DNA of 35,076 bases, from assembly GCA_035524795.1 (NCBI GenBank), contig DATKOF010000009.1, positions 1 to 35,076 on the forward strand, written 5' to 3'. Positions within the stretch are counted from its first letter, which is position 1; each line of letters starts with the position of its first letter. This document shows positions 1-7,660 of the stretch, one piece after another. This stretch comes from DATKOF01 sp035524795. GTDB lineage: Bacteria; Pseudomonadota; Gammaproteobacteria; Burkholderiales; SG8-41. The position numbers and the translations under genes are program-made. Below the pieces are notes generated by a model, which ran no database searches, had not been told where the DNA came from, and saw only the letters and a list, made by a program, of their open reading frames with translations.

Positions 1-2
1 GG

Positions 3-491
3 TTGATGCGCGTCGCCGGACGCGCGCTCGAGCGCCGGATGCAGCAGCTGGATGTGCTGGCGCGGCGTCTGGTTCACCCCGGCGAGCGTGTGGCCAATCA
101 GCGGATTCACCTGAACCATCTGGCGAACCGGCTGCGCGGCAGCTGGGCGTACGCAGCCGACGGCTGGCGCTGGCAGTTGCGGGAGGTTTACCGGCGGCTG
201 TCGGCGCAGCGTCCCGACATCGCGCTGCGGGCGGTGGAACAGCGCGCGCTGGCGCGCCGTCTTGCCGGTGCCGCCCGCGCGCACGTCGGGGCGCGTCAGG
301 CGGCGGTCAAAAGTCTTGCCGCCCAGCTTGCGCACCTCAACCCGCAGGCGGTGCTCGAGCGCGGCTACAGCATCACCGAATCCGCAGACGGCGCGATCGT
401 GCGCGATAGCGCGCGGATCCAGCGCGACCAGCAATTGAAAGTTACCTTCGCCAGGGGTTGGGCGCGTGCCAGGGTGGTCGATAAAAAGTAA
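3..491 (+). CDS. xseA: Exodeoxyribonuclease VII large subunit, C-terminal part (5' end outside window)
   Basis: XseA is the large subunit of exonuclease VII, which degrades single-stranded DNA into oligonucleotides together with many copies of XseB. Only the last ~160 residues are present. The frame is open from the left edge, so the gene is cut by the window, not truncated in the genome. The visible part is the long Arg/Ala/Gln-rich helical region, followed by the family's C-terminal signature LNPQAVLERGYSI and a short basic tail ending in a TAA stop. The full protein is usually about 400-450 residues. No terminator hairpin is evident after the stop. The next gene starts about 130 bases downstream on the same strand. 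Confidence 0.9.
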   Translation: MMRVAGRALERRMQQLDVLARRLVHPGERVANQRIHLNHLANRLRGSWAYAADGWRWQLREVYRRLSAQRPDIALRAVEQRALARRLAGAARAHVGARQAAVKSLAAQLAHLNPQAVLERGYSITESADGAIVRDSARIQRDQQLKVTFARGWARARVVDKK

Positions 492-624
492 CAATCGGCG
501 ACACGCCGGTCGGCGGCGGCCCGGCCGTTACAAATATTTCGTTACAAAATCGGGAGACACGGTAATAGTTGGTTAATGGCCGGGTGCTGCAATGCATGCA
601 TCGTCACCGAGGAGGGGCGGTGTC

Positions 625-1656
625 ATGCAGTTGCACTACTGCGAGCATCTGGCGAATTTCGGCGACCGGATCAATCCCTGGTTGTGGTCGCGACTGATCC
701 CGGATCTGCTGGATGCCGACGGTCAGACGTTGCTGCTGGGAGTGGGCACCATCCTCAGCGACCGGGTGCCGGCGCGGCAGCGCAAGGTGGTGTTCGGTTC
801 CGGCATTGGCTACGGGCCGCCGCCCCAGCTTGATGAAAACTGGAATTTCTACAGTGTGCGCGGTCCGCTGACCGCGCACGCGCTGGGTCTGCCGGCGCGC
901 GCCGCGATCACCGATCCGGCGGCGCTGGTGGGGGCGCTGCAATATTCGGAAGGACTGCGCGATGGCCATCGCGAAAGCCGGCCCGCGTTCATGCCGCATC
1001 ATCTGAGCGCGCGCTGCTATAACTGGCGCGCAGTCGCGCGCCAGGCTGACATGGACTATATCGATCCCTGCGATTCGGTGCCCAGCGTCATCAACCGCAT
1101 TTTCCATGCGCGCCTGCTGGTCACGGAGTCGCTGCACGGCGCGATCGTCGCCGATGCGCTGCGCGTGCCGTGGATCCCGGTGTGCGCCTACTCCCGCCAT
1201 GTGCTGGATTTCAAATGGCGCGACTGGTGCGCCTCGCTCGGCCTCGCTTATCGGCCGGTGGAATTACCCGCCCTGTGGGACGCCGGTTACCGCGGCAGCG
1301 CGCTGGTCACCCGCGCGCGGCTTGCCGCCAAGCGCTGGTGCGTGGCGCGCGGTTTCCGTTACCGCACCTGGTCGCCGCCGCGGCCGTTGTACAGTCCCGC
1401 CCAGGATGCCGAAACGGCGGTGTTCAGATTGCAAACGCTGGCGGGGGGGAACGCGGCAGGCCTGAGCCGGGACGAAATCCTCGACAGCGCCATCGACCGC
1501 CTGTTGTGCACGCTCGAAAAACTGCGGCGCGAGGAGACAACGGTCAAGCCGTGTTTGCAGCCAGAGCCTGCTGCAGGTGCGTCAGTATCCGATCGGAAAC
1601 GTCCGGCGCAAGGCAGTCGAATCCACTGGTGTTTTCCATCGCCCGCAGCCAGGTGA
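625..1656 (+). CDS. Polysaccharide pyruvyl transferase family protein
   Basis: This looks like a polysaccharide pyruvyl transferase-like protein. The family transfers pyruvate from phosphoenolpyruvate to sugars of exopolysaccharides or cell-wall polymers, acting in the cytoplasm. The N-terminus (NFGDRINPWLW), the LLGVGTILSD segment, the FGSGIGYG loop, the SVRGPLTAHALG stretch and the late TESLHGAIVADALRVPW helix match the family. The ATG at 625 is chosen because a strong GAGGAGG ribosome site lies about 8 bases upstream; an in-frame ATG at 592 has none. The protein is 343 residues. Its last ~37 codons are antisense to the 3' end of miaA, and that tail looks like low-complexity read-through rather than family sequence. 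No other polysaccharide genes are nearby, so the acceptor is unknown. Confidence 0.75.
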   Translation: MQLHYCEHLANFGDRINPWLWSRLIPDLLDADGQTLLLGVGTILSDRVPARQRKVVFGSGIGYGPPPQLDENWNFYSVRGPLTAHALGLPARAAITDPAALVGALQYSEGLRDGHRESRPAFMPHHLSARCYNWRAVARQADMDYIDPCDSVPSVINRIFHARLLVTESLHGAIVADALRVPWIPVCAYSRHVLDFKWRDWCASLGLAYRPVELPALWDAGYRGSALVTRARLAAKRWCVARGFRYRTWSPPRPLYSPAQDAETAVFRLQTLAGGNAAGLSRDEILDSAIDRLLCTLEKLRREETTVKPCLQPEPAAGASVSDRKRPAQGSRIHWCFPSPAAR

Positions 1657-2575
1657 GCTGGCGTTTGGCGAGCTGGCGCGTGGCGGCGACACCGCGCTCG
1701 CGCAGCTGCGCCAGCGAGAGCCTGCCGTCGAGATAATCCCAGGTTTCGCGGTAGCCGACGCAGCGCATCGACGGCATTTCCGGATCGAGCGCGTAATTTT
1801 CACGCAGTCCGCGCAGCTCATTGATCAACCCGAGTTCCAGCATTTCTTCGAAGCGCATGGCGATGCGTTCGTGCAGTTGCGTGCGGTCGGACGGCGTCAG
1901 CGCGATCTTCAGCGGCGTATAAGGAAAGTATACGTATTTCGGTTTCTTCAGCAGTTCGGACATCGGCCGGTTGGTCAGATAATAGACTTCGAGCGCACGC
2001 TGGATGCGCTGCGCGTCATTGGGCTGCAGGCGTTGCGCGGTCGCCGGATCGATCGCCGCCAGTCGTCCATGCAGCGCCGGCCAGCCGGACTCTTCGGCCA
2101 TGGTGTCGATCACCATGCGCACCGCGGGATCGGCCTCGGGCAGTTCCGACAGGCCTTCGAGCAGCGTCTTGAAATAGAGCATGGTGCCGCCGACCAGCAG
2201 CGGGATATTGCCGCGCTCGGTGATCTCGCGCATCAGCGCCTGTGCGTCGTCGCGGAAGCGCGCCGCGGAATAGTTTTCGTCCGGGTCGATGACGTCGATC
2301 AGATGGTGCGGCGCCAGCTTCAGCGTCGCTGCGTCCGGCTTCGCGGTGCCGATGTTCATGTGGCGGTAGACCTGGGCCGAGTCGACGTTGATGATCTCGC
2401 ACGGCAGTTCGCGGACGATGTCGACCGCGACATCGGTCTTGCCGCTCGCGGTGGGGCCCATCAGCAGGATCGCCGGCGGATAGCGCGGCGGCACGGGACG
2501 GGAAGCAGGACGTGCGCCGCGCGGCGCACGCGCGCCAGCCCGAGGTTTTTGTTTTGCCTTGGTCTTACCCTTCAC
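1544..2575 (-). CDS. miaA: tRNA dimethylallyltransferase
   Basis: MiaA transfers a dimethylallyl group to N6 of A37 in tRNAs that read UNN codons, the first step of ms2i6A formation. The P-loop LMGPTASGKT is at about residues 38-47. The substrate segment INVDSAQVYRHMNIGTAKP and the PHHLIDVIDPDENYSAARF block follow, then DAQRIQRALEVYYLT and the RQLAKRQLTWLR C-terminal segment, all typical of the family. The 343-residue length is slightly above usual because of a ~30-residue Lys/Arg/Ala/Pro-rich N-terminus. The start is a GTG inside a heptamer tandem repeat 18 bases after the mutL stop, so start and ribosome site both lie in repeat units. It forms a mutL-miaA operon, the classic proteobacterial order. 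Confidence 0.95.
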   Translation of the reverse strand: MKGKTKAKQKPRAGARAPRGARPASRPVPPRYPPAILLMGPTASGKTDVAVDIVRELPCEIINVDSAQVYRHMNIGTAKPDAATLKLAPHHLIDVIDPDENYSAARFRDDAQALMREITERGNIPLLVGGTMLYFKTLLEGLSELPEADPAVRMVIDTMAEESGWPALHGRLAAIDPATAQRLQPNDAQRIQRALEVYYLTNRPMSELLKKPKYVYFPYTPLKIALTPSDRTQLHERIAMRFEEMLELGLINELRGLRENYALDPEMPSMRCVGYRETWDYLDGRLSLAQLRERGVAATRQLAKRQLTWLRAMENTSGFDCLAPDVSDRILTHLQQALAANTA

Positions 2576-2591
2576 CCTTCACCCTTCACCC
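2568..2591. repeat. Heptamer tandem repeat over the miaA start
   Basis: Three perfect copies of CCCTTCA plus a partial fourth (CCC) fill the gap between mutL and miaA. Read on the minus strand each unit is TGAAGGG, so each unit supplies both a GTG start candidate and an AAGGG ribosome site. The unit length is not a multiple of three, so gain or loss of a unit moves the register of the available starts. Confidence 0.8.
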
Positions 2592-2593
2592 GC

Positions 2594-4342
2594 TTACCGT
2601 CCCCTCATGAACAGCCTGTCGAGCTCGGCGATGCTGATCTGACGCCAGGTCGGCCGGCCGTGGTTGCATTGGCTGGAGCGTTCGGTCGCCTCCATTTCGC
2701 GCAGCAGCGCATTCATTTCGGCGACTGTCAGCGTGCGGTTGGCGCGCACCGCGGCATGGCAGGCCATCGTTGCCAGCAGTTCGTTGCGGCGTTCGGTCAG
2801 TACGTGACTTGCGCCGAACTCGCGGATTTCGGCGAGCACGTCGCGCGCGAGCCGCACCGCGTCGGTGTCGGCGAGCGCGGCCGGCACCGCGCGCACGGCA
2901 AGGGAGTTCGGCGACAGCACTGCGATCTCGAAGCCGATACGGGCGAGCAGGTCGGCGTGCTCCTCGGCGGTTGCGACGTCGAGCGCATCGGCATTGAAGG
3001 CGACCGGCACCAGCAGCGGTTGCAGCGGAACGCGTTCGGCGTCGAGCTGCGTCTTCAACTGCTCGTAGAGGATGCGTTCGTGCGCCGCGTGCATGTCGAC
3101 GATGACCAGCCCCTGCGCGTTCTGCGCCAGGATGTAGATGCCGGCCAGTTGCGCGAGTGCAAAGCCCAGCACAGGCATCTCCGCGCTTGTTTCCGCGTGC
3201 GGCGGCGCTTCCGCCATGGCTGACGGCGCGGCGGCACTCGCCGCGCCGAACAGGGTCTGGTAAGCGGTTGCCGGCTGCGGTACGCCGAGGGCAATGCCGC
3301 GCTGGTCGGGAAAAGACGGCGCAGTCGCGGACGATTCCGGCCGCTGCACCTCGCCGGCCGCCGCTGCCAGCGCGCGGCTTACCGCGTGGAACACGAATTG
3401 ATGGATTGCCTGTGAGTCTCGGAACCGCACCTCGCTTTTGGTCGGATGCACATTGACGTCGACACGCGCCGGGTCGAGCTCGAGAAACAGCACGAACGCC
3501 GGTTGGCGGTCATGGTGCAGCACGTCGTGATAAGCCTGGCGCAGCGCATGAGCGAGCATCCTGTCGCGCACGAAGCGGCCGTTGACGAACCAGTACTGCG
3601 CGGCGCGTCCGGCGGGGTCCGCCGCGGTTGGCGCGGCGACCAGTCCCGACAGATGCAGCCCGCCGCTCTGCGCCTCGACCGGAACCGCGGCGGCTGCGAA
3701 ATCGGCGCCGAGCAGCGCGGCGATGCGCTCGGCCGGCGCCTGCGGCTTGAGTTGCCACTGAAGCCGACCGTTGTGCCGGAATCTGAACGCGACATCGGGA
3801 CGCGCCAGCGCGATGCGCCGGAACGCCTCGTCGCAATGCGCATATTCGGTCGCTTCCGACTTGAGGAACTTGCGGCGCGCCGGCGTGTTGAAATAGAGGT
3901 CGCGCACTTCAACACTGGTACCGGCATCGCGCGCGGCCGGCGCCGGCGCACCGACGGCGCCGCCTTCGGCCGCGATCGCCGACGCGTGCCGGGCGTTGCC
4001 GTTGCGGCTGGTCAGCGTCACGCGCGCGACGGCGGCGATGCTGGCGAGCGCTTCACCGCGGAAGCCAAGGCTGGCGATACGCTCGAGATCGGCGGCGGTC
4101 GCGATCTTGCTGGTCGCGTGGCGCGCCAGCGCCAGCGGCAATTCGTCAGGCGCGATGCCGGCGCCGTCGTCGCCGACCTTCAGCAGTTTGATCCCGCCGC
4201 CGGCAAGCTCGACTTCGACTGTGCGCGCGCCGGCGTCGAGGCTGTTTTCGAGCAGTTCCTTCAGCGCGGCCGCCGGCCGTTCGACGACTTCGCCGGCGGC
4301 GATCTGGTCGATCAGCAGGTCGGGCAGAACGCGGATGGCCAT
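2594..4342 (-). CDS. mutL: DNA mismatch repair protein MutL, endonuclease-type
   Basis: MutL links mismatch recognition by MutS to strand incision. The N-terminal GHKL ATPase motifs are all present: ELLENSLDAGA (about 29-39), DDGAGI, the HATSKI loop and GFRGEALASI. A DNA-binding S5-like domain follows, and a linker of ~70 residues leads to the C-terminal dimer domain. That domain carries DMHAAHERILYE, a variant of the DQHA(X)2E(X)4E metal-binding nicking motif, together with ACHAAVRANRTL and QCNHGRPT. So this MutL is probably an endonuclease of the kind found where MutH is absent. It has 582 residues and starts with ATG. A perfect TATAAT lies only five bases before the ATG, so the transcript may be leaderless. 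miaA follows 18 bases downstream. Confidence 0.96.
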   Translation of the reverse strand: MAIRVLPDLLIDQIAAGEVVERPAAALKELLENSLDAGARTVEVELAGGGIKLLKVGDDGAGIAPDELPLALARHATSKIATAADLERIASLGFRGEALASIAAVARVTLTSRNGNARHASAIAAEGGAVGAPAPAARDAGTSVEVRDLYFNTPARRKFLKSEATEYAHCDEAFRRIALARPDVAFRFRHNGRLQWQLKPQAPAERIAALLGADFAAAAVPVEAQSGGLHLSGLVAAPTAADPAGRAAQYWFVNGRFVRDRMLAHALRQAYHDVLHHDRQPAFVLFLELDPARVDVNVHPTKSEVRFRDSQAIHQFVFHAVSRALAAAAGEVQRPESSATAPSFPDQRGIALGVPQPATAYQTLFGAASAAAPSAMAEAPPHAETSAEMPVLGFALAQLAGIYILAQNAQGLVIVDMHAAHERILYEQLKTQLDAERVPLQPLLVPVAFNADALDVATAEEHADLLARIGFEIAVLSPNSLAVRAVPAALADTDAVRLARDVLAEIREFGASHVLTERRNELLATMACHAAVRANRTLTVAEMNALLREMEATERSSQCNHGRPTWRQISIAELDRLFMRGR

Positions 4343-4347
4343 GGGAA

Positions 4348-4353
4348 ATTATA
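4348..4353 (-). promoter_or_regulatory. Putative -10 element for mutL
   Basis: A perfect TATAAT on the minus strand ends five bases before the mutL ATG. No convincing -35 hexamer lies 16-18 bases upstream. If used, transcription would begin at or next to the start codon, giving a leaderless mRNA. Confidence 0.4.
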
Positions 4354-4396
4354 GCGTGCGCACATTTGCGGACGGGGTGCCGGTTTGGTTTTACCT

Positions 4397-4402
4397 TATA
4401 AT
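4397..4402 (+). promoter_or_regulatory. Putative -10 element for the pnt operon
   Basis: A perfect TATAAT sits 53 bases before the pntAA ATG, in the mutL-pntAA divergent gap. No good -35 match is visible at 16-18 bases, so an activator or another sigma contact would be needed. Confidence 0.45.
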
Positions 4403-4455
4403 CGCGGGCTTCCCGCGGCGCGGCCGTGCCCCGCGGGCAACCAGAGAACAAAGCG

Positions 4456-5592
4456 ATGAAGATTGGCATTCCAGCCGAGACCCGAAGCGGCGAAACGCGC
4501 GTTGCGGCGACTCCGGAAACCATCAGGAAACTGACCGCGAACGAACGCCATACGGTGCTGGTGCAGGCGGGCGCCGGCAATGCCGCGTCCATTACCGACG
4601 CGCAGTTCGCCGAGGCCGGCGCGAGCATCGTTGCCGGCGCCGCCGAAGCCTGCGCGGCCGATATCGTGCTCAAGGTGCGTGCGCCGGAAGCGGCGGAAGT
4701 TGCGCTGCTGCGTTCCGGCAGCATCCTGATCGGCCTGCTCAATCCATTCAACCGCGACAGCATCGCTGTGCTCGCGCGGCAGGGCGTGACCGCGTTCGCG
4801 CTGGAGGCGCTGCCGCGCACCACGCGCGCGCAAAGCATGGACGTGCTGTCGTCGCAGGCCAACGTCGCCGGCTACAAGGCGGTGATCGCCGCCGCCGATG
4901 CCTATCAGCGTTTCATGCCGATGTTCATTACCGCCGCCGGCACCGTGAAGGCGGCGCGCGTGCTGGTGCTCGGCGTCGGCGTCGCCGGTCTGCAGGCGAT
5001 CGCGACCGCCAAGCGGCTCGGCGCGGTGGTCGAAGCCTCCGACGTGCGGCCGCCGGTCAAGGAGCAGGTCGAATCGCTCGGCGCCAAGTTTCTCGACGTG
5101 CCGTATCTGACCGACGAGGAGCGCGAGATTGCACAGGGCAGCGGCGGTTATGCGCGGCCGATGCCTGTCGACTGGATGCGGCGCCAGGCCGAACTGGTGC
5201 ACGAACGCGCATTGCAGTCGGACATCGTGATCACGACCGCGCTGATCCCGGGGCGGCCGGCGCCGAAATTGATCAAGACGGCGACGGTCGCCGCGATGAA
5301 ACCGGGTTCGGTGCTGGTCGATCTCGCGGTCGAGCAGGGCGGCAATATCGAAGGATCCGAGCTCGACCGCACCGTGGTCAAAAACGGCGTCACCATCATC
5401 GGCGTCGCGAATCTGCCGGCGCGGGTCGCGGCGGACGCCAGCGCGCTGTATGCGCGCAATCTGCTCAATTTCCTGAACCTGCTGGTCGATCCGAAGACCG
5501 GCGAACTGAAACTGAACCGCGACGACGACATCATTGCCGCCACGCTGCAGTGCATCGGCGGCCAGATCGTGGAGAAACAGGAGCGCAAATGA
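4456..5592 (+). CDS. pntAA: NAD(P) transhydrogenase alpha subunit part 1 (NAD-binding domain I)
   Basis: This is the soluble NAD(H)-binding subunit of the proton-translocating transhydrogenase, which couples the proton gradient to hydride transfer from NADH to NADP+. Family features are MKIGIPAETRSGETRVAATP at the N-terminus, RTTRAQSMDVLSSQANVAGY, and the Rossmann glycine motif VLGVGVAGLQAI followed by acidic VEASDVRP. The C-terminus has NFLNLL. No membrane helices are present, so this is the split form seen in Rhodospirillum rubrum. The ATG at 4456 gives 378 residues and aligns with the usual MKIGIP start; an upstream in-frame GTG would add ten unlikely residues. The stop overlaps the pntAB start (ATGA), so translation is coupled. 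Confidence 0.95.
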   Translation: MKIGIPAETRSGETRVAATPETIRKLTANERHTVLVQAGAGNAASITDAQFAEAGASIVAGAAEACAADIVLKVRAPEAAEVALLRSGSILIGLLNPFNRDSIAVLARQGVTAFALEALPRTTRAQSMDVLSSQANVAGYKAVIAAADAYQRFMPMFITAAGTVKAARVLVLGVGVAGLQAIATAKRLGAVVEASDVRPPVKEQVESLGAKFLDVPYLTDEEREIAQGSGGYARPMPVDWMRRQAELVHERALQSDIVITTALIPGRPAPKLIKTATVAAMKPGSVLVDLAVEQGGNIEGSELDRTVVKNGVTIIGVANLPARVAADASALYARNLLNFLNLLVDPKTGELKLNRDDDIIAATLQCIGGQIVEKQERK

Positions 5593-5894
5593 CCGTCGAC
5601 CCCATCATTTTCTATCTGACCGTGTTCGTGCTCGCGGTATTCGTCGGCTATCACGTGGTGTGGAATGTGACGCCGGCGCTGCATACGCCGCTGATGTCGG
5701 TGACCAACGCGATCTCCGGCATCATCCTGGTCGGCGCGATGCTGGCCGCCGGCTCCGCGCAAAGCGACTGGGGGACCTGGCTCGGCGCGGCTGCGGTCGC
5801 ACTGGCCTCGATCAACGTATTCGGCGGTTTCCTCGTCACCCAGCGCATGCTCGGCATGTTCAAGAAACGGGAAAGGAAGGACGCCGGCCGATGA
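5589..5894 (+). CDS. pntAB: NAD(P) transhydrogenase alpha subunit part 2 (membrane)
   Basis: This is the short membrane part of the alpha subunit, which forms part of the proton channel (domain II) in the inner membrane. The 101 residues contain three to four hydrophobic helices: one at about 6-25, one around LMSVTNAISGIILVGAML, and one around GAAAVALASINVFGGFLVTQRML. The segments TPLMSVTNAISG and NVFGGFLVTQRMLGMF are strongly conserved in PntAB. The C-terminus is basic and cytoplasmic. It overlaps pntAA upstream by four bases and pntB downstream by four bases, so the three subunits are made as one coupled unit. Confidence 0.95.
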   Translation: MTVDPIIFYLTVFVLAVFVGYHVVWNVTPALHTPLMSVTNAISGIILVGAMLAAGSAQSDWGTWLGAAAVALASINVFGGFLVTQRMLGMFKKRERKDAGR

Positions 5895-7276
5895 CGTCGA
5901 ACCAGATCGCGCTGGCCTATCTCGCCGCGTCGGTATTGTTCATTCTGGCGCTGAAGGGACTGTCGTCACCGGCGACCGCGCGGCGCGGCAACCTGTTCGG
6001 CATCGCCGGCATGACGCTGGCGGTACTGACCACGCTGTCGCTGGTGCACAATCCCGCGCTGATCCTCGGCGCGGTCGCGGTCGGCGGCGCGGTCGGTGCA
6101 GTCGTCGCGCGCCGCGTCCAGCTGACCGCGATGCCGGAACTGGTCGCCTTCATGCACTCGCTGGTCGGCCTCGCCGCGGTGTTCATCGCAATCGCCGCGG
6201 TCAACCGTCCGGCCGCATTCGGGCTGCACGACCCGTTGCCGGCCGGCAACAAGCTTGAACTGTTCATCGGCACCTTCATCGGCGCGATGACGTGGTCGGG
6301 CTCGGTGATCGCGTTCCTGAAACTGTCAGGGCGGATGAGCGGGCGGCCGATCGTATTCGCCGGCCAGCAATGGCTGAACCTGCTGATCGCGTTGACGATG
6401 CTCGGCTGCGGGCTGTGGTTCTTCCTTGCGCCGGAGACCAACTGGACGGGATTTACGGCGATGGCCGCATTGGCGTTCCTGCTCGGCTTCCTGATCATCA
6501 TCCCGATCGGCGGCGCCGACATGCCGGTGGTGATCTCGATGCTGAATTCGTATTCGGGCTGGGCCGCCGCCGGCATCGGTTTTTCACTCGGCAACCCGAT
6601 GCTGATCATCGCCGGCTCGCTGGTCGGCTCGAGCGGCGCAATCCTCTCGTACATCATGTGCAAGGCGATGAACCGTCCGTTCCTGTCGGTGATCCTCGGC
6701 GGCTTCGGCAGCGAGGGCGCCGCCGCGGCGGCGACCGATGACGGCGTGCAGAAGACCTACCGCAGCGGCAGCGCCGACGACGCGGCGTTCCTGCTCGGCA
6801 ATGCCGACAGCGTCGTGATCGTGCCGGGCTACGGTCTGGCGGTCGCGCGCGCGCAGCACGCGGTCAAGGAACTGATGCTGAAGCTTCAGCAGAAGGGGAT
6901 CAACGTGCGCTTCGCGATCCATCCGGTTGCCGGCCGCATGCCCGGCCACATGAACGTGCTGCTGGCCGAGGCCGAGATCCCGTATGACCAGGTGTTCGAG
7001 ATGGACGAGATCAACAGCGACTTTCCGACCACCGACGTCGCACTGGTGCTTGGCGCCAATGATGTGACCAACCCCGCCGCCAACGTGCCGGGCAGTCCGA
7101 TCTATGGCATGCCGATTCTCGAAGCGCACAAGGCGCACAACGTGATCGTCGTTAAGCGCTCGATGGCGACCGGCTACGCGGGGCTCGACAACGATCTGTT
7201 CTATCTGGACAAGACGATGATGGTGTTCGGCGATGCCAAGAAAGTGGTCGAAGACATGGTCAAGGCTTTAAACTGA
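5891..7276 (+). CDS. pntB: NAD(P) transhydrogenase beta subunit
   Basis: PntB supplies the remaining membrane helices (domain II) and the NADP(H)-binding domain III. The N-terminal ~270 residues are a series of hydrophobic helices with the conserved MPELVAFMHSLVGLAA and IPIGGADMPVVISMLNSYSGWAAA segments. The C-terminal cytoplasmic domain has VVIVPGYGLAVARAQHAV, the IHPVAGRMPGHMNVLLAEA loop and VLGANDVTNPAA, which bind NADP(H). The length is 461 residues, normal for the family. The ATG overlaps the pntAB stop. No terminator hairpin follows; the next element is a Fur-type promoter about 50 bases downstream. Confidence 0.96.
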   Translation: MTSNQIALAYLAASVLFILALKGLSSPATARRGNLFGIAGMTLAVLTTLSLVHNPALILGAVAVGGAVGAVVARRVQLTAMPELVAFMHSLVGLAAVFIAIAAVNRPAAFGLHDPLPAGNKLELFIGTFIGAMTWSGSVIAFLKLSGRMSGRPIVFAGQQWLNLLIALTMLGCGLWFFLAPETNWTGFTAMAALAFLLGFLIIIPIGGADMPVVISMLNSYSGWAAAGIGFSLGNPMLIIAGSLVGSSGAILSYIMCKAMNRPFLSVILGGFGSEGAAAAATDDGVQKTYRSGSADDAAFLLGNADSVVIVPGYGLAVARAQHAVKELMLKLQQKGINVRFAIHPVAGRMPGHMNVLLAEAEIPYDQVFEMDEINSDFPTTDVALVLGANDVTNPAANVPGSPIYGMPILEAHKAHNVIVVKRSMATGYAGLDNDLFYLDKTMMVFGDAKKVVEDMVKALN

Positions 7277-7327
7277 CGTAATTAAAATACTTTACATTCA
7301 ATGAGTTAAAAATAATCTTATTTGGTA

Positions 7328-7356
7328 TTGATAATTATTCTCATTAGTGGCATGAT
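7328..7356 (+). promoter_or_regulatory. Putative Fur-controlled sigma-70 promoter
   Basis: TTGATA (7328-7333), a 17-base spacer and CATGAT (7351-7356) form a reasonable sigma-70 promoter, with 5/6 and 4/6 matches. It points at the small ORF starting at 7490. The Fur-like site overlaps the -35 and spacer, the classic position for repression. Confidence 0.55.
7330..7348 (+). promoter_or_regulatory. Fur box-like operator
   Basis: The 19 bases at this position match the consensus Fur box (GATAATGATAATCATTATC) at 14 of 19 positions, including the whole first GATAAT and the TCATTA of the other half. The site lies in an AT-rich island between pntB and a small membrane-protein ORF and overlaps a plausible promoter. 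Iron-dependent repression is inferred, not shown. Confidence 0.6.
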
Positions 7357-7368
7357 CTGCTCCGTATC

Positions 7369-7401
7369 GCCCCGGTCTTGATCCCCTCTCTCAACCGGGG
7401 C
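7369..7401 (+). other. Hairpin in the leader of the Fur-controlled transcript
   Basis: GCCCCGG (7369-7375) pairs with CCGGGGC (7395-7401), and TTGA (7378-7381) pairs with TCAA (7391-7394), giving an 11-bp stem with a two-base bulge and a nine-base loop. It starts a few bases after the predicted transcription start, about 90 bases before the small ORF. No T-run follows, so it is not an ordinary terminator. Confidence 0.45.
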
Positions 7402-7489
7402 TGATGCAGGGCAAGCCAACGCACTCCCCCGCGTCCAGCCAGCCCTTTCTTTTTCGCGCAGCGATGCGCGTGGGACGAAAGGTGACCAC

Positions 7490-7618
7490 ATGAATCACTG
7501 GGCTGACCGTTTCCTGGTTTTACTTTGCAGTTTCGCGCTGATCGCAGTTCTCATCGTGCCGTACGAAGAGCATGGTAAACCGCCGGTCTCAATTCTCAGC
7601 GCGGCGCTGAAGCGCTAG
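7490..7618 (+). CDS. 42-residue membrane peptide behind a Fur-box promoter
   Basis: I do not recognise this gene. The 42-residue ORF starts with ATG, has a GAAAGGTG ribosome site about six bases upstream and stops with TAG. After a short N-terminus (MNHWADRF) comes one hydrophobic helix, FLVLLCSFALIAVLIV, at about residues 8-23, then a polar tail that ends in SAALKR. The likely topology is a single-span inner-membrane peptide. It is the only ORF downstream of the Fur-like promoter and faces the 3' end of amiC. The context suggests a small protein made under iron limitation, perhaps a modulator of a transporter or of a heme or respiratory enzyme, but no partner gene is adjacent. The transcript could also act as an RNA. 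Confidence 0.5.
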   Translation: MNHWADRFLVLLCSFALIAVLIVPYEEHGKPPVSILSAALKR

Positions 7619-7660
7619 CCTGCGCCACGCGCTGTGGAACTGGCGGCGCAGATTATTGCG

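Noticed and set aside
1577..3223. A 548-codon open frame on the plus strand across miaA and mutL
   Set aside because: Antisense shadow of two conserved genes; composition rich in Arg, His and Gln with no recognisable domain.
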